DNA from: Persicobacter psychrovividus | GTDB taxonomy: Bacteria > Bacteroidota > Bacteroidia > Cytophagales > Cyclobacteriaceae | Direction of reading: 5' to 3' | Assembly (NCBI RefSeq): GCF_036492425.1 | Contig: NZ_AP025292.1 | Span: 2,728,001-2,792,000, forward strand | DNA: 64,000 bases | Program-made: the position numbers and the translations under genes | Part shown: piece after piece, positions 25,840-34,489 of the stretch | Layout of the letters: every line of letters starts with the position of its first letter | Position numbering within the stretch: position 1 is the first letter of the stretch | The notes under the pieces: model-generated | The model's input: the letters and a program-made list of their open reading frames with translations, nothing else | Database searches by the model: none | Told to the model about the DNA's origin: nothing

Positions 25840-27682
25840 GCTTATTGACTTTTACTTTATACTGCTTCGAAAGCTGGCTTAACCAGTCCGCTTCCAATTT
25901 AGCCTGGTAATCATTCATCACTTTCAGTCTGCATTCCTCCAAAGGTAATGCTTCAGCGGCCTTCACTCCGTTAATTTTCACAGACCATTCCCATCCGTCG
26001 ACAGTGACCGAATCCACTTGCCCGACAACAATGTTCGACAAATGATTCAGCACCTCAAATTCTTGCTTGCTGAACTGCCCATTTTTAGTCACAATTTGTT
26101 TGTAAGCAGGATCTGAACTGATGTCAGCAACAGACATTCCACCTTCCATAGCCGTATTTACAGCCGAGAGTAACGCTTTATCTTTTGCACCAAACGCAAC
26201 AACATCAAACTGCTCCGCTGTCTTGTATTTTGACTTATTCTCCTGATAATAATTTACCAGACCAAGAGAATCTTTGGACGCTTTTCCCCACACCTTTTTT
26301 TCCATAATCTCGAACAACACCATTCCGTCGTGGTATTCCTGCGACAGGAATCCATATTCAGGATGCTCTTCGCTCAAGTGCGCTTTTTCCATCACAAAAA
26401 CGGTATCCTGTAACCATTTCTGGTAATGTTCCGCTGTATTTCCCGCTGCCAATAACTGACGTAATGATGATGAATACACTGGAAGTCCCTGAACACTCAC
26501 CAATGCCGCTGAGCTGTCCGCTTTAAAAAGGCTATCATAATCACTCACTTTTTTCACCTGATATTTTTCGGCCAATTTTGCAACCACCATTTGTTTGCGC
26601 TGATCATCCGCAACAGCTCTGCGCAATTTTCGCTCAATGCCTTCCTTCATTTTTTCAAAAGGAGGAACACCCTTACGGTCCAACAACTTCACCAAGTGCC
26701 AGCCATAGGTTGTTTTTATTGGAGCACAGACCTCTCCTTTATTTTTCAATGAAAAAGCCGCCTTTTCAAACTCGGGTACCATTCGCCCTGCGCCAAACCA
26801 CGGCAACTCCCCACCTCTGTTTTTTGACCCAGGATCATCGGAAAACTGTCGGGTGAGTGCCTCCCAGTTTTCACCATCTTTTACCATACTGTAAATCACC
26901 TGAATTTTATTCTCGGCAGCAGACACCTGCTCAGGGCTATTCTGTGGGGTTCGGATCATGATATGCGCCACTTTTACCTGACCACGTGCTGCACGTCGGG
27001 CTTTAGGGTAAATCAAATGGTAACCAAACTGGGTGCGCACGGGAGCACTTACCTCTCCGACAGGAGTGGCATAGGCTGCCACTTCAAAAGGATAAACCAT
27101 CTGAAAAGTTGAAAAATAGCCCAAATAGCCGTTGTTCCGCTGGGCTGAAGGATCTTCTGAATACTTTTTTGCCAAAGTATCAAAAGATGCTCCCGCCTCA
27201 AATTCCGCTTTAATCTTCATTACCTTCTGATACGCTTTAAGGGTATCTTCTGGGGAGGCATTCTGCGCAACTTTAATCAGGATATGCGAAGCACTGACTT
27301 CTTCTTTGGAGCGATTGTAGGCTGCCAGCACCAGGGAATCATTTAACTGATTCGATAAAAGGTATGGCTTAGCGAGTTGGTCAATATACTGATTGTATTC
27401 TTTAGTAAATGCCTGTGTGGTATCGATCCCCGCCGCTTCGCCAGCGATCACTTTCCGCTGAAAATCGATATAGGAAGACAAATATTCATCGACGGCCTCT
27501 TTGGTTACAGGCTTATCAGAAATCTTATTACTTTTTTCAAAAGCGTAAATAAAGGCATCACTGGAGACCGTCTTATCGCCGACCTTCAGCAATGGTGATT
27601 GTTCATCACTTTTAGTCGCGATGAAGGTCTGGCAGGCAGACAGAAATAGCAGTGAAAGCAAAGTTGATCTTAGGACATTCAT
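25805..27682 (-). CDS. Two-domain parvulin peptidyl-prolyl isomerase lipoprotein
   Basis: A 625-residue predicted lipoprotein (lipobox LSAC, Cys17). Two consecutive parvulin domains are clear: about 130-225 (VSASHILIKVAQ, NNGYLGYFSTFQMVYPFE, FGYHLIYPKARR) and about 235-345 (VKVAHIMIRTPQ, RGGELPWFGAGRMVPEFE, YGWHLVKLLDRKG). The C-terminal 270 residues are helical and unassigned. It is the first gene of the parvulin operon. The usual role is isomerase/chaperone for outer-membrane or secreted proteins. Confidence 0.9.
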   Translation of the reverse strand: MNVLRSTLLSLLFLSACQTFIATKSDEQSPLLKVGDKTVSSDAFIYAFEKSNKISDKPVTKEAVDEYLSSYIDFQRKVIAGEAAGIDTTQAFTKEYNQYIDQLAKPYLLSNQLNDSLVLAAYNRSKEEVSASHILIKVAQNASPEDTLKAYQKVMKIKAEFEAGASFDTLAKKYSEDPSAQRNNGYLGYFSTFQMVYPFEVAAYATPVGEVSAPVRTQFGYHLIYPKARRAARGQVKVAHIMIRTPQNSPEQVSAAENKIQVIYSMVKDGENWEALTRQFSDDPGSKNRGGELPWFGAGRMVPEFEKAAFSLKNKGEVCAPIKTTYGWHLVKLLDRKGVPPFEKMKEGIERKLRRAVADDQRKQMVVAKLAEKYQVKKVSDYDSLFKADSSAALVSVQGLPVYSSSLRQLLAAGNTAEHYQKWLQDTVFVMEKAHLSEEHPEYGFLSQEYHDGMVLFEIMEKKVWGKASKDSLGLVNYYQENKSKYKTAEQFDVVAFGAKDKALLSAVNTAMEGGMSVADISSDPAYKQIVTKNGQFSKQEFEVLNHLSNIVVGQVDSVTVDGWEWSVKINGVKAAEALPLEECRLKVMNDYQAKLEADWLSQLSKQYKVKVNKRELQKIYQQVL

Positions 27683-27774
27683 AAAAAATTAACCTTTAAA
27701 CGGTTGAAAAAGTGTTGTATTGCTATTTATTAAAATATTTTGAACCCCTAATTTCACTTTTTTTGAGACAAAAA

Positions 27775-27795
27775 AAAACCGCAAGTTGCGGTTTT
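27775..27795 (-). terminator. Terminator after the Rsb-type module
   Basis: Stem AAAACCGC/GCGGTTTT with a 5-base loop. On the minus strand the stem is followed by a T9 run, 26 bases after the anti-sigma-like kinase stop. Confidence 0.8.
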
Positions 27796-27820
27796 ACAGT
27801 AATGTTATTCAATAATGCCA

Positions 27821-28231
27821 TTAAATGCATTTGGAGAGTCGGTAAACGTGTTTGGGTGGCAAATTAAAGTATTCAATCCTGTCCATAATTTTATCGACAA
27901 GCTGCAAACCCAGGCCACCTTTTCGTTTGTCTTCAATCAGTATCGAAACAGGTACCGATTGGTGGTTTTCAATATCATAGCCAAGCTCGTGCTTATCTAC
28001 AATTTCAAAAACGATGTATCCTTCTTTTTTTCGGATCGTCAATTCTATAAAATCATGCGCGTCACATTGGTGCGAATGTATCATTACATTTGCGCACACC
28101 TCATCAACAGCCAATGCTAAATTGTAGGCCATTGTATCAGAAATACCAATAGTGTGAAGCGTGTGTTTCACAAAGCCACGAAGTTCAACGAGCTTATTTG
28201 TGCTACAACTGACTTTATGCCGAAATTCCAT
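27821..28231 (-). CDS. RsbW-like serine kinase / anti-sigma-type ATP-binding protein
   Basis: A 136-residue GHKL ATPase domain. The N-box is NLALAVDEVCANVMIHSH and the G-box KGGLGLQLVDKIMDRIEY. The small single-domain form matches RsbW/SpoIIAB relatives, which phosphorylate a STAS antagonist and bind a target protein. It overlaps the STAS gene by 17 bases. Bacteroidota have no sigma-B, so the target is unknown and may not be a sigma factor. Confidence 0.88.
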   Translation of the reverse strand: MEFRHKVSCSTNKLVELRGFVKHTLHTIGISDTMAYNLALAVDEVCANVMIHSHQCDAHDFIELTIRKKEGYIVFEIVDKHELGYDIENHQSVPVSILIEDKRKGGLGLQLVDKIMDRIEYFNLPPKHVYRLSKCI

Positions 28232-28565
28232 CTAAAATTGCTTTTGCTTGCTTTTGATTGTCAACAATAGTAATCAATTGGTCTAATCCTAATATTGAGA
28301 ATGTCCCTTTCACCTTCGGGTCTGGGCCATACAATACAAAACCAATGTCTTCACTGTTGATTGTCTGAAGATAGGACATAAATACACCGAGACCTGCCGA
28401 TGAGATATAAGTTAGGCGACTTAAATCTACCATCACTTTTTTCTTATTTTCTGCAAAGGCGTCTTCAATAGCGGTATCAAGATGAATGGACGAACTGGCA
28501 TCCACTTCCCCAATCACCTCAATGATATATTTATCATCCTCCTGCGATTTACGTATCTCTACCAT
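28215..28565 (-). CDS. STAS-domain anti-sigma factor antagonist
   Basis: A 116-residue single STAS domain. VIGEVDASSSIHLDTAIEDAF and VDLSRLTYISSAGLGVFMSYL match the RsbV/SpoIIAA fold, with the SSAG serine as the expected phosphorylation site. It would be phosphorylated by the overlapping RsbW-like kinase and dephosphorylated by the PP2C-type phosphatase encoded 36 bases upstream, which together form a complete partner-switching set. Confidence 0.92.
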   Translation of the reverse strand: MVEIRKSQEDDKYIIEVIGEVDASSSIHLDTAIEDAFAENKKKVMVDLSRLTYISSAGLGVFMSYLQTINSEDIGFVLYGPDPKVKGTFSILGLDQLITIVDNQKQAKAILDGISA

Positions 28566-28601
28566 AATCAGATATACGGATTTATTTTTAATGAGTTATT
28601 A

Positions 28602-30659
28602 TTATTTAAACTTGACGACCATTGTTGTGTAGTCATCATTTGGCGGATGATCGTCACAAAAAGAATATAATCCTTCGATCACCACATCCTGAATTTTATT
28701 CACATCATACTCCGCATACGACTGCACGAGCCGTTTAAGATGGTCAAAACCAAACTCTTGCCTTGCATCGTTATGTGCCTCTACAATACCATCGGTATAC
28801 AAAAACAAAACATCCCCTTGCTCATAAGTGAAGGTGTTATTGTCGATAAAATTTCGGAACTGATTTTTTCCCCTGATAAGCCCCAAACCTATGCCTCGGT
28901 CCTCTAAATACTCCGCCTGTTGCGTTTCTTTTTTATAAACCAGCGTTGGGCAATGTCCTGCCCGAGCATAATCGACCCTTCTTCTTTTCGTATCTATTAA
29001 CAGTAAAGTTGCGGTAATAAAAGTGGATTTATCGAGACAACGACTGAGGGCATCATTGGCGATATCGAGATAATCAACAGGCTGAACACCAATATTAAAC
29101 AAGGAGTGAAACACTCCCTTCATCTGTGCCATATAGAAGGCTGCGGAAGTTCCTTTACCCGAAACGTCAGCCACAATCATGGCATACCGGTGATCATCCA
29201 ACTGATGAAAATCGTAATAATCCCCACCCACCTGATCTGCCGCTTTGGAGAAGCAGGCCAAGTCGAAAAATTCATTTCCTAAATCATTTTGCGGCAACAG
29301 ACTTCGCTGAACGCGCCGTGCAATTTTTATTTCTTCCCTGAAACGCTCATTTTCCAACGCATTACTCATCAGTCGGAAATTCTCCAAAGAAACTGTCGCC
29401 TGATTAATAAAGGTCATTACAATGTCCTCCATTTCTTTATTAAAGCCGTCCGCGACATCTTTCAAAAGATACATAGTGGCCACCACTTTATCCTTGATCA
29501 GGATGGGGCACACCATCAGCGACCGATAATCATAATGCCCCAGCTTCAGGGTATTTTTAATCGGGATGAGTGATTTTGACAGGTGGCGGTTACAAATGAG
29601 TTCTACCTTCTGCTGATCGATGAAACCTTCTTTCAGTTCCATCACGCCATCTTCACTAATTCCGTGACGAGTGCTGTAAGTCGCATCATCGTTGTCAATT
29701 TTTATTTCCAGCCATGCAGCACTTGCCGCCACTGTACTGGCGCTGGAGTCGAGCAGGATCTCATAAATTTGTTCGGGAGTAGATCCTGAGATTCGTTCTG
29801 CCAAACGACTGAAATTGATGGCCTCTTTTAACTTTTGCTCAAACACCGAGGAAGTCGGAAGGTTGAACAAGGTCACCAGCAATGAGAATACAAGATATAA
29901 TGCAATAAAGAATGTTGTAGCGATAAGCGAAGGGAATTCCACAACATCAAGATTGACCTGACTTTCTATATGTGAAAAGTAATTCACCCGCACGAAATAG
30001 ACCAAATAGGCGATGGTCAATAGGATCAGTAATATGCTTCGCCATTTTTGACCAGAGTCAAGATAAGCAACCCACTTCATGTTGATCGACAATATCACGG
30101 CCAACACCAATAGATATGCCAGATACACCAGCTGAAAGCCTTTCATTTCAAAAGGCAAGAAAACACTCATGACCAATCCCACTAACAAACTGTACTCAAA
30201 CAGTCGCCAAATGAACAGGAGGGTTCTCGACTTCTGATAAAGCACTAAGCGTTTGGAAACAGAAAACGAGGAAATGAGGAATAACAAGGACAGGCCTAAA
30301 ACCACATGCCCTGTAAAAGCATCGAATAGCACATTGGATTCCCATGACTTCCCGATATCGGTTTCAAGAAAAAAGAAAATGACCAAGGCAATGATGGTCG
30401 CTGATAATCCCGTAACGAACATTCGCCACAGCAACTCCTGGATCTGAATTCGCTCTGAAGAGGCTGTTTGATATCGAAAGAAAATATAGGCACTGAAAGT
30501 AAAAAGCACCAAAAACATTTCTGGCAACTGCTTATCAAGCCTAAAGCCGACCCCCAAAGGATCGTTATGCCCTATTGCCAAGTCGGCAAAAGACATCCCC
30601 ACCCAAGCGGCAATTGCTATAAATAAGCTTAATCTTACTATATATTTATCTGAAGGCAT
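28602..30659 (-). CDS. Membrane-bound SpoIIE/RsbU-type PP2C phosphatase with GAF domain
   Basis: A 685-residue sensor phosphatase. About eight hydrophobic helices fill residues 8-265. A GAF-like domain spans about 285-430 (LVFSLL...; SRLAERISGSTPEQIYEILLDSS; LMVCPILIKDKVVATMYLLKD). The C-terminal PP2C (SpoIIE) domain spans about 445-685 with QVGGDYYDFH, VADVSGKGTSAAFYMA, RAGHCPTLVY, LFLYTDGIVEAHN and PNDDYTTMVV, which include the metal-binding aspartates. It should dephosphorylate the STAS protein in response to a membrane or intracellular signal. First gene of the three-gene module. Confidence 0.92.
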   Translation of the reverse strand: MPSDKYIVRLSLFIAIAAWVGMSFADLAIGHNDPLGVGFRLDKQLPEMFLVLFTFSAYIFFRYQTASSERIQIQELLWRMFVTGLSATIIALVIFFFLETDIGKSWESNVLFDAFTGHVVLGLSLLFLISSFSVSKRLVLYQKSRTLLFIWRLFEYSLLVGLVMSVFLPFEMKGFQLVYLAYLLVLAVILSINMKWVAYLDSGQKWRSILLILLTIAYLVYFVRVNYFSHIESQVNLDVVEFPSLIATTFFIALYLVFSLLVTLFNLPTSSVFEQKLKEAINFSRLAERISGSTPEQIYEILLDSSASTVAASAAWLEIKIDNDDATYSTRHGISEDGVMELKEGFIDQQKVELICNRHLSKSLIPIKNTLKLGHYDYRSLMVCPILIKDKVVATMYLLKDVADGFNKEMEDIVMTFINQATVSLENFRLMSNALENERFREEIKIARRVQRSLLPQNDLGNEFFDLACFSKAADQVGGDYYDFHQLDDHRYAMIVADVSGKGTSAAFYMAQMKGVFHSLFNIGVQPVDYLDIANDALSRCLDKSTFITATLLLIDTKRRRVDYARAGHCPTLVYKKETQQAEYLEDRGIGLGLIRGKNQFRNFIDNNTFTYEQGDVLFLYTDGIVEAHNDARQEFGFDHLKRLVQSYAEYDVNKIQDVVIEGLYSFCDDHPPNDDYTTMVVKFK

Positions 30660-30732
30660 AAATTATTAGGAAACGCATCGAATTTACAGTGTGAAGATAC
30701 CAATAAAAATTCATTATGTCCTAAAATCAAAA

Positions 30733-30761
30733 AAAAAGCTACCCGTCAAGAGTAGCTTTTT
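30733..30761 (-). terminator. Terminator of guaB
   Basis: Stem AAAAAGCTAC/GTAGCTTTTT with a 9-base loop, followed on the minus strand by a long T run, 24 bases after the guaB stop. Confidence 0.85.
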
Positions 30762-30784
30762 AAAATCGTGTAATCTATATTTTT

Positions 30785-32254
30785 CTATCTGCTGTAATTT
30801 GGTGCTTCACGCGTAATAGTAACATCGTGAGGATGAGACTCATGCGCACCAGCAGCAGTAATTTTTACAAATTTGGCCTTTTTCAGGTCGTTCACACTTC
30901 CTGCGCCACAATAACCCATTCCAGCTTTCAAGCCACCTACCATTTGGTATAGGACTTCAGATACGCGGCCTTTGTATGCCACACGCCCTGAGATCCCTTC
31001 AGGTACCAATTTCTTGATATCGTCTTCAGCGTCCTGGAAGTAACGGTCTTTTGATCCGTGCTCCATTGCTTCCAAAGAACCCATTCCTCGGTAAGTTTTG
31101 AATTTACGACCTTCATAGATGATCATTTCACCAGGAGCTTCTTCTGTTCCTGCCAGTAACGAACCGATCATTACTGTTGATGCTCCACCTACAAGGGCTT
31201 TAACCAAGTCACCTGAGAATCGGATACCACCGTCGGCAATTACAGGAATCCCTGAACCTTCCGCCGCTTTAGCACATTCGTAAACTGCTGACAACTGAGG
31301 AACCCCAACACCTGCAATAATACGCGTTGTACAGATCGACCCTGGGCCAACACCCACTTTCAATGCATCGGCACCCGCTTCAATCAAAGCAGTTGCTGCT
31401 TCGCCAGTAGCAATGTTACCAACGATTACATCAAGCTCTGGGAATTTTTCCTTCACGCGCTTAAGTGCATCAATCACCCCTTTAGAGTGGCCATGAGCTG
31501 TATCAATTGAAATTAAATCAACACCCGCACCAACTAATGCTTCAACGCGTTCCATCAAATCACCAGTAACACCTACTGCAGCACCTACACGAAGACGACC
31601 AAATTCATCCTTACATGCGTTAGGACGGTCTTTATTCTTCAAAATATCTTTGTAAGTGATCAGTCCTTTCAGTACGTTATCGTCATTGACAATCGGCAAC
31701 TTCTCAATTTTACGAACCTGAAGGATATCTTCTGCTTCTGAAAGTGTTACCCCAGGAGATGCTGTAACCAAATTTCCTTTGGTCATTACCTCTACTACAG
31801 GCGACTTCATATTTTTGTGGAAACGAAGATCACGATTGGTCACAATCCCTACCAGGTGGTTTTGAGAGTCTACCACAGGAATACCGCCTACTTTAAATTC
31901 GTTCATTAGACGAACGGCATCACCTGCTGTTGAATCAATGTTTAAAGTAATTGGATCGAGGATCATCCCACTTTGGGAACGCTTAACACGGCGAACTTGC
32001 TTCGCTTGCGCTTTGATGGGCATATTTTTATGGATGATGGCAATACCACCTTCCAAAGCCATAGCAATGGCTAATTCAGCTTCCGAAACAGTATCCATGG
32101 CCGCAGAGACCAAAGGGATATTCAGTTTAATATTTCGGGTAATGAATGACGAAGTATCCGTATCACGTGGCAAAATTTCTGAGTATGCCGGACGTAACAA
32201 AACGTCGTCATACGTGAGGGCTTCGTAAGTAAATTTATCTTGATCTAAAGACAT
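30785..32254 (-). CDS. guaB: Inosine-5'-monophosphate dehydrogenase
   Basis: IMPDH, 489 residues, oxidises IMP to XMP with NAD in guanine nucleotide synthesis. The N-terminal barrel start ([18 protein letters not shown]) is followed by two CBS modules (about 95-205). The catalytic loop is [11 protein letters not shown] (active-site Cys), the phosphate-binding region [13 protein letters not shown], and the flap [15 protein letters not shown]. The length is typical. It is a single-gene transcript with its own terminator and a TACTTTTG -7 box upstream. Confidence 0.97.
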   Translation of the reverse strand: MSLDQDKFTYEALTYDDVLLRPAYSEILPRDTDTSSFITRNIKLNIPLVSAAMDTVSEAELAIAMALEGGIAIIHKNMPIKAQAKQVRRVKRSQSGMILDPITLNIDSTAGDAVRLMNEFKVGGIPVVDSQNHLVGIVTNRDLRFHKNMKSPVVEVMTKGNLVTASPGVTLSEAEDILQVRKIEKLPIVNDDNVLKGLITYKDILKNKDRPNACKDEFGRLRVGAAVGVTGDLMERVEALVGAGVDLISIDTAHGHSKGVIDALKRVKEKFPELDVIVGNIATGEAATALIEAGADALKVGVGPGSICTTRIIAGVGVPQLSAVYECAKAAEGSGIPVIADGGIRFSGDLVKALVGGASTVMIGSLLAGTEEAPGEMIIYEGRKFKTYRGMGSLEAMEHGSKDRYFQDAEDDIKKLVPEGISGRVAYKGRVSEVLYQMVGGLKAGMGYCGAGSVNDLKKAKFVKITAAGAHESHPHDVTITREAPNYSR

Positions 32255-32286
32255 GGCAAATAACTTTAGGTAGTTTATTTGCAGGA

Positions 32287-32294
32287 CAAAAGTA
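32287..32294 (-). promoter_or_regulatory. Probable guaB -7 box
   Basis: TACTTTTG on the minus strand fits TAnnTTTG exactly, 32 bases upstream of the guaB ATG. The -33 position (19 bases further) reads TTCC, not TTTG, so the promoter is only partly consensus. Confidence 0.45.
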
Positions 32295-32450
32295 CGGCAA
32301 TAATTTAACAGTTGGAATGCGATCTGTCATTTTTTTTCAATAATGCAGTAAAATTATTAGGCGTATATTCGCTAAAAATCATAATATGTTGGATTATTGA
32401 ATTAAATATTGATGGCGACTCGCTGCCTTTCTATTTTTAATTGAAAAAAT

Positions 32451-32873
32451 ATGTTTACATACGAAACACAAATCAGGGTACGTTACGCAGAAACCGACCA
32501 AATGGGCTATATGTATTATGGCAATTATGCGACGTACTATGAGGTCGCCCGTACGGAGGCGCTCCGCAGCCTGGGGGCAACCTATAAGGAAATGGAAAAA
32601 CAGGGTGTCATGCTCCCAGTACTGGAGCTGCACAACAAGTTTATCCGCCCCGCACATTATGATGATCTTTTGACGGTAAAGACGATGATCAAAGAACTGC
32701 CGGGCATGCGGATCACCTTTTTCTATGAAGTAACCAACGAAAGCGGCACCTTGATCAATCATGGGAAAACGACCCTCGTTTTTGTAAAAATGGCCACAGG
32801 CAAACCAACACTCCCTCCAGAGCCCATTATGAATTTGTTCAAACCTTATTTTGAAAGCCCTGAGGAGGCCTAA
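32451..32873 (+). CDS. Acyl-CoA thioesterase, YbgC/4HBT hotdog family
   Basis: A 140-residue single hotdog domain. RYAETDQMGYMYYGNYATYYEVART contains the conserved Asp and the Gly-x-Tyr helix of the 4-hydroxybenzoyl-CoA thioesterase/YbgC branch. It hydrolyses short or medium acyl-CoA or acyl-ACP thioesters in the cytosol. It stands alone, divergent from guaB and upstream of the tRNA-Ser cluster. An overlapping antisense frame is not supported. Confidence 0.9.
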   Translation: MFTYETQIRVRYAETDQMGYMYYGNYATYYEVARTEALRSLGATYKEMEKQGVMLPVLELHNKFIRPAHYDDLLTVKTMIKELPGMRITFFYEVTNESGTLINHGKTTLVFVKMATGKPTLPPEPIMNLFKPYFESPEEA

Positions 32874-32945
32874 ATCCTTTCCCATTGATTATCAGCGGAT
32901 CGCTAAAAAGGAACGAAAATTATTGCACTTTTTTTGAGCTCATGC

Positions 32946-32975
32946 TTGCAACAAAATAATTTTTACCTACCTTTG
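32946..32975 (+). promoter_or_regulatory. Promoter of the tRNA-Ser cluster
   Basis: TTG (32946-32948), a 19-base spacer and TACCTTTG (32968-32975) match the Bacteroidota consensus. The first tRNA begins 20 bases downstream of the -7 box. No second consensus promoter was noticed between the copies, so one precursor transcript is likely. Confidence 0.75.
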
Positions 32976-32994
32976 CAATCCGTTAAGCAATCAC

Positions 32995-33079
32995 AGAGGG
33001 TTGTCAGAGTGGTCGAATGAGGCAGTCTTGAAAACTGTTGTACCGCGAGGTACCGGGGGTTCGAATCCCTCACCCTCTG
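32995..33079 (+). tRNA. tRNA-Ser(UGA), copy 1
   Basis: 85 bases, class II tRNA with a long variable arm. Acceptor AGAGGGT/ACCCTCT, anticodon loop CTTGAAA (anticodon TGA), T loop GGTTCGAATCC, discriminator G typical of tRNA-Ser. CCA is not encoded. It differs from the other five copies by one compensatory acceptor pair (G-C for A-T) and by C for T in the variable arm. Confidence 0.95.
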
Positions 33080-33123
33080 CAAATGAACAAAAGGTTCATT
33101 GCGAAATTTTGAGAATATTAAAC

Positions 33124-33208
33124 AGAGAGTTGTCAGAGTGGTCGAATGAGGCAGTCTTGAAAACTGTTGTACTGCGAGGTACCGGGGGTTCGAATCCCTC
33201 ACTCTCTG
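33124..33208 (+). tRNA. tRNA-Ser(UGA), copy 2
   Basis: 85 bases, acceptor AGAGAGT/ACTCTCT, anticodon TGA, long variable arm TACTGCGAGGTA, discriminator G. Identical to copies 3-6. Spacer of 44 bases from copy 1, with no sequence shared with the other spacers. Confidence 0.95.
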
Positions 33209-33263
33209 CATTTAATTTCTTAAAAATATATTTCCTGAAACTGAATATTTAAAACATATCCAA

Positions 33264-33348
33264 AGAGAGTTGTCAGAGTGGTCGAATGAGGCAGTCTTGA
33301 AAACTGTTGTACTGCGAGGTACCGGGGGTTCGAATCCCTCACTCTCTG
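33264..33348 (+). tRNA. tRNA-Ser(UGA), copy 3
   Basis: 85 bases, identical to copy 2. Spacer of 55 bases before it. Confidence 0.95.
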
Positions 33349-33374
33349 CAAATTTAAATATTCAGTTCTTTTAC

Positions 33375-33459
33375 AGAGAGTTGTCAGAGTGGTCGAATGA
33401 GGCAGTCTTGAAAACTGTTGTACTGCGAGGTACCGGGGGTTCGAATCCCTCACTCTCTG
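33375..33459 (+). tRNA. tRNA-Ser(UGA), copy 4
   Basis: 85 bases, identical to copy 2. Shortest spacer (26 bases). It is the only copy followed directly by CCA, which may be chance. Confidence 0.95.
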
Positions 33460-33531
33460 CCACGTTTCATTATTGAAATGAATCAGGAAATACAACACTA
33501 TTGCGTGTATAAAGGCATCAAATAATTTCAC

Positions 33532-33616
33532 AGAGAGTTGTCAGAGTGGTCGAATGAGGCAGTCTTGAAAACTGTTGTACTGCGAGGTACCGGGGGTTCG
33601 AATCCCTCACTCTCTG
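33532..33616 (+). tRNA. tRNA-Ser(UGA), copy 5
   Basis: 85 bases, identical to copy 2. Spacer of 72 bases before it. Confidence 0.95.
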
Positions 33617-33686
33617 CATTGTTTCCTTTTAGGAGCAAGCAGAAATTATTTAGGCGATGATAATGCCGTAAAAATTATCCTATTTT

Positions 33687-33771
33687 AGAGAGTTGTCAGA
33701 GTGGTCGAATGAGGCAGTCTTGAAAACTGTTGTACTGCGAGGTACCGGGGGTTCGAATCCCTCACTCTCTG
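33687..33771 (+). tRNA. tRNA-Ser(UGA), copy 6
   Basis: 85 bases, identical to copy 2. Last of the cluster; a terminator follows directly. Confidence 0.95.
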
Positions 33772-33773
33772 CA

Positions 33774-33810
33774 AAAGTCCTAACTTTAATTAGTTTAGGA
33801 CTTTTTTTTT
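33774..33810 (+). terminator. Terminator of the tRNA-Ser cluster
   Basis: Stem AAAGTCCTAA/TTAGGACTTT followed by a long T run, three bases after the sixth tRNA. The 235 bases from here to the HPt-like gene hold nothing else recognised. Confidence 0.88.
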
Positions 33811-34045
33811 GCCAATCCTTACTTCCCCACTCTTTTTCATCCATCAATGAACGTACTGATTTCAGGATCAACGGATTTGAATTTTGCTCAACAGAAAAAG
33901 CCTCTCCAAGCGTTCATTAATTCCGTTATTTTTACCTGAATAACAACCCCGACATTACGCAAACATAATACTCCCCCCTCAGTAAGAAAGTGGCTTTAAG
34001 TGAATTACGGCCGTAAAGAATCATTGTAACCAAACACAAACGACA

Positions 34046-34465
34046 ATGATTAACGCCAATACTTACACACAGCCGCAGCACAATCACACAGAAGTCAGCC
34101 TAAATCTTGAGGAGAAAATCCATGAATATTGTGAGGGTGATACAGAGATGTATTATGAACTTGCAGGCTTGTACAAAGGCTCTTTCCGCGAACTTCATGA
34201 CAAGTTCAACCAATTTATCACAACGCATGATTTGGCAGGCTTTCGCTTTTTAGCACACAAGTTACACTCCTCTATTGAACTGCTGAGCCTACAACAGCTC
34301 AGGACCTACTTTACGATTATCAGAAACTACCTGGAAAACCCGGAGAATACCCAAAAGCCCGATCACGTCATTCAATCCATTAACGCCATGACGGCGCAAA
34401 TTCTTCAGGAATTAAATGCGATCATTAAAAGAGGGTATGAGGAAAACAAGGAGAGCGCTTCTTAA
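34046..34465 (+). CDS. HPt-domain-like (histidine phosphotransfer) protein
   Basis: A 139-residue all-helical protein. FRFLAHKLHSSIELLSLQQL near residue 70 resembles the HPt phosphoacceptor helix (usually AHxLKGxxxxLG), with the histidine of AHKLH as candidate phosphorylated residue. The usual Lys-Gly after it is replaced by His-Ser, so the match is divergent. The flanking helices fit a four-helix bundle. It is a single gene, convergent with phoH, with no kinase or response regulator nearby, so it would be an orphan phosphorelay intermediate. A non-signalling helical bundle is the alternative. Confidence 0.6.
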   Translation: MINANTYTQPQHNHTEVSLNLEEKIHEYCEGDTEMYYELAGLYKGSFRELHDKFNQFITTHDLAGFRFLAHKLHSSIELLSLQQLRTYFTIIRNYLENPENTQKPDHVIQSINAMTAQILQELNAIIKRGYEENKESAS

Positions 34466-34475
34466 TCAGAAGCGC
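34455..34475. terminator. Hairpin between convergent HPt-like gene and phoH
   Basis: Stem GCGCTTCT/AGAAGCGC with a 5-base loop overlaps the stop codon of the HPt-like gene. No T run follows on either strand, so termination would be weak. Confidence 0.4.
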
Positions 34476-34489
34476 CCTGCTGCCTGCCA

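Noticed and set aside
32394-32885. 163-codon antisense frame opposite the thioesterase
   Set aside because: The thioesterase on the plus strand has clear hotdog motifs; the antisense product has none.
32963-33531. Open frames on both strands across the tRNA cluster giving repeated peptides
   Set aside because: They are translations of the repeated tRNA-Ser genes; the repeat is the RNA.
32995-33771. Regular repeats resembling a CRISPR array
   Set aside because: Repeat units are 85-base cloverleaf tRNAs with a TGA anticodon, the spacers are irregular, and no cas genes are present.
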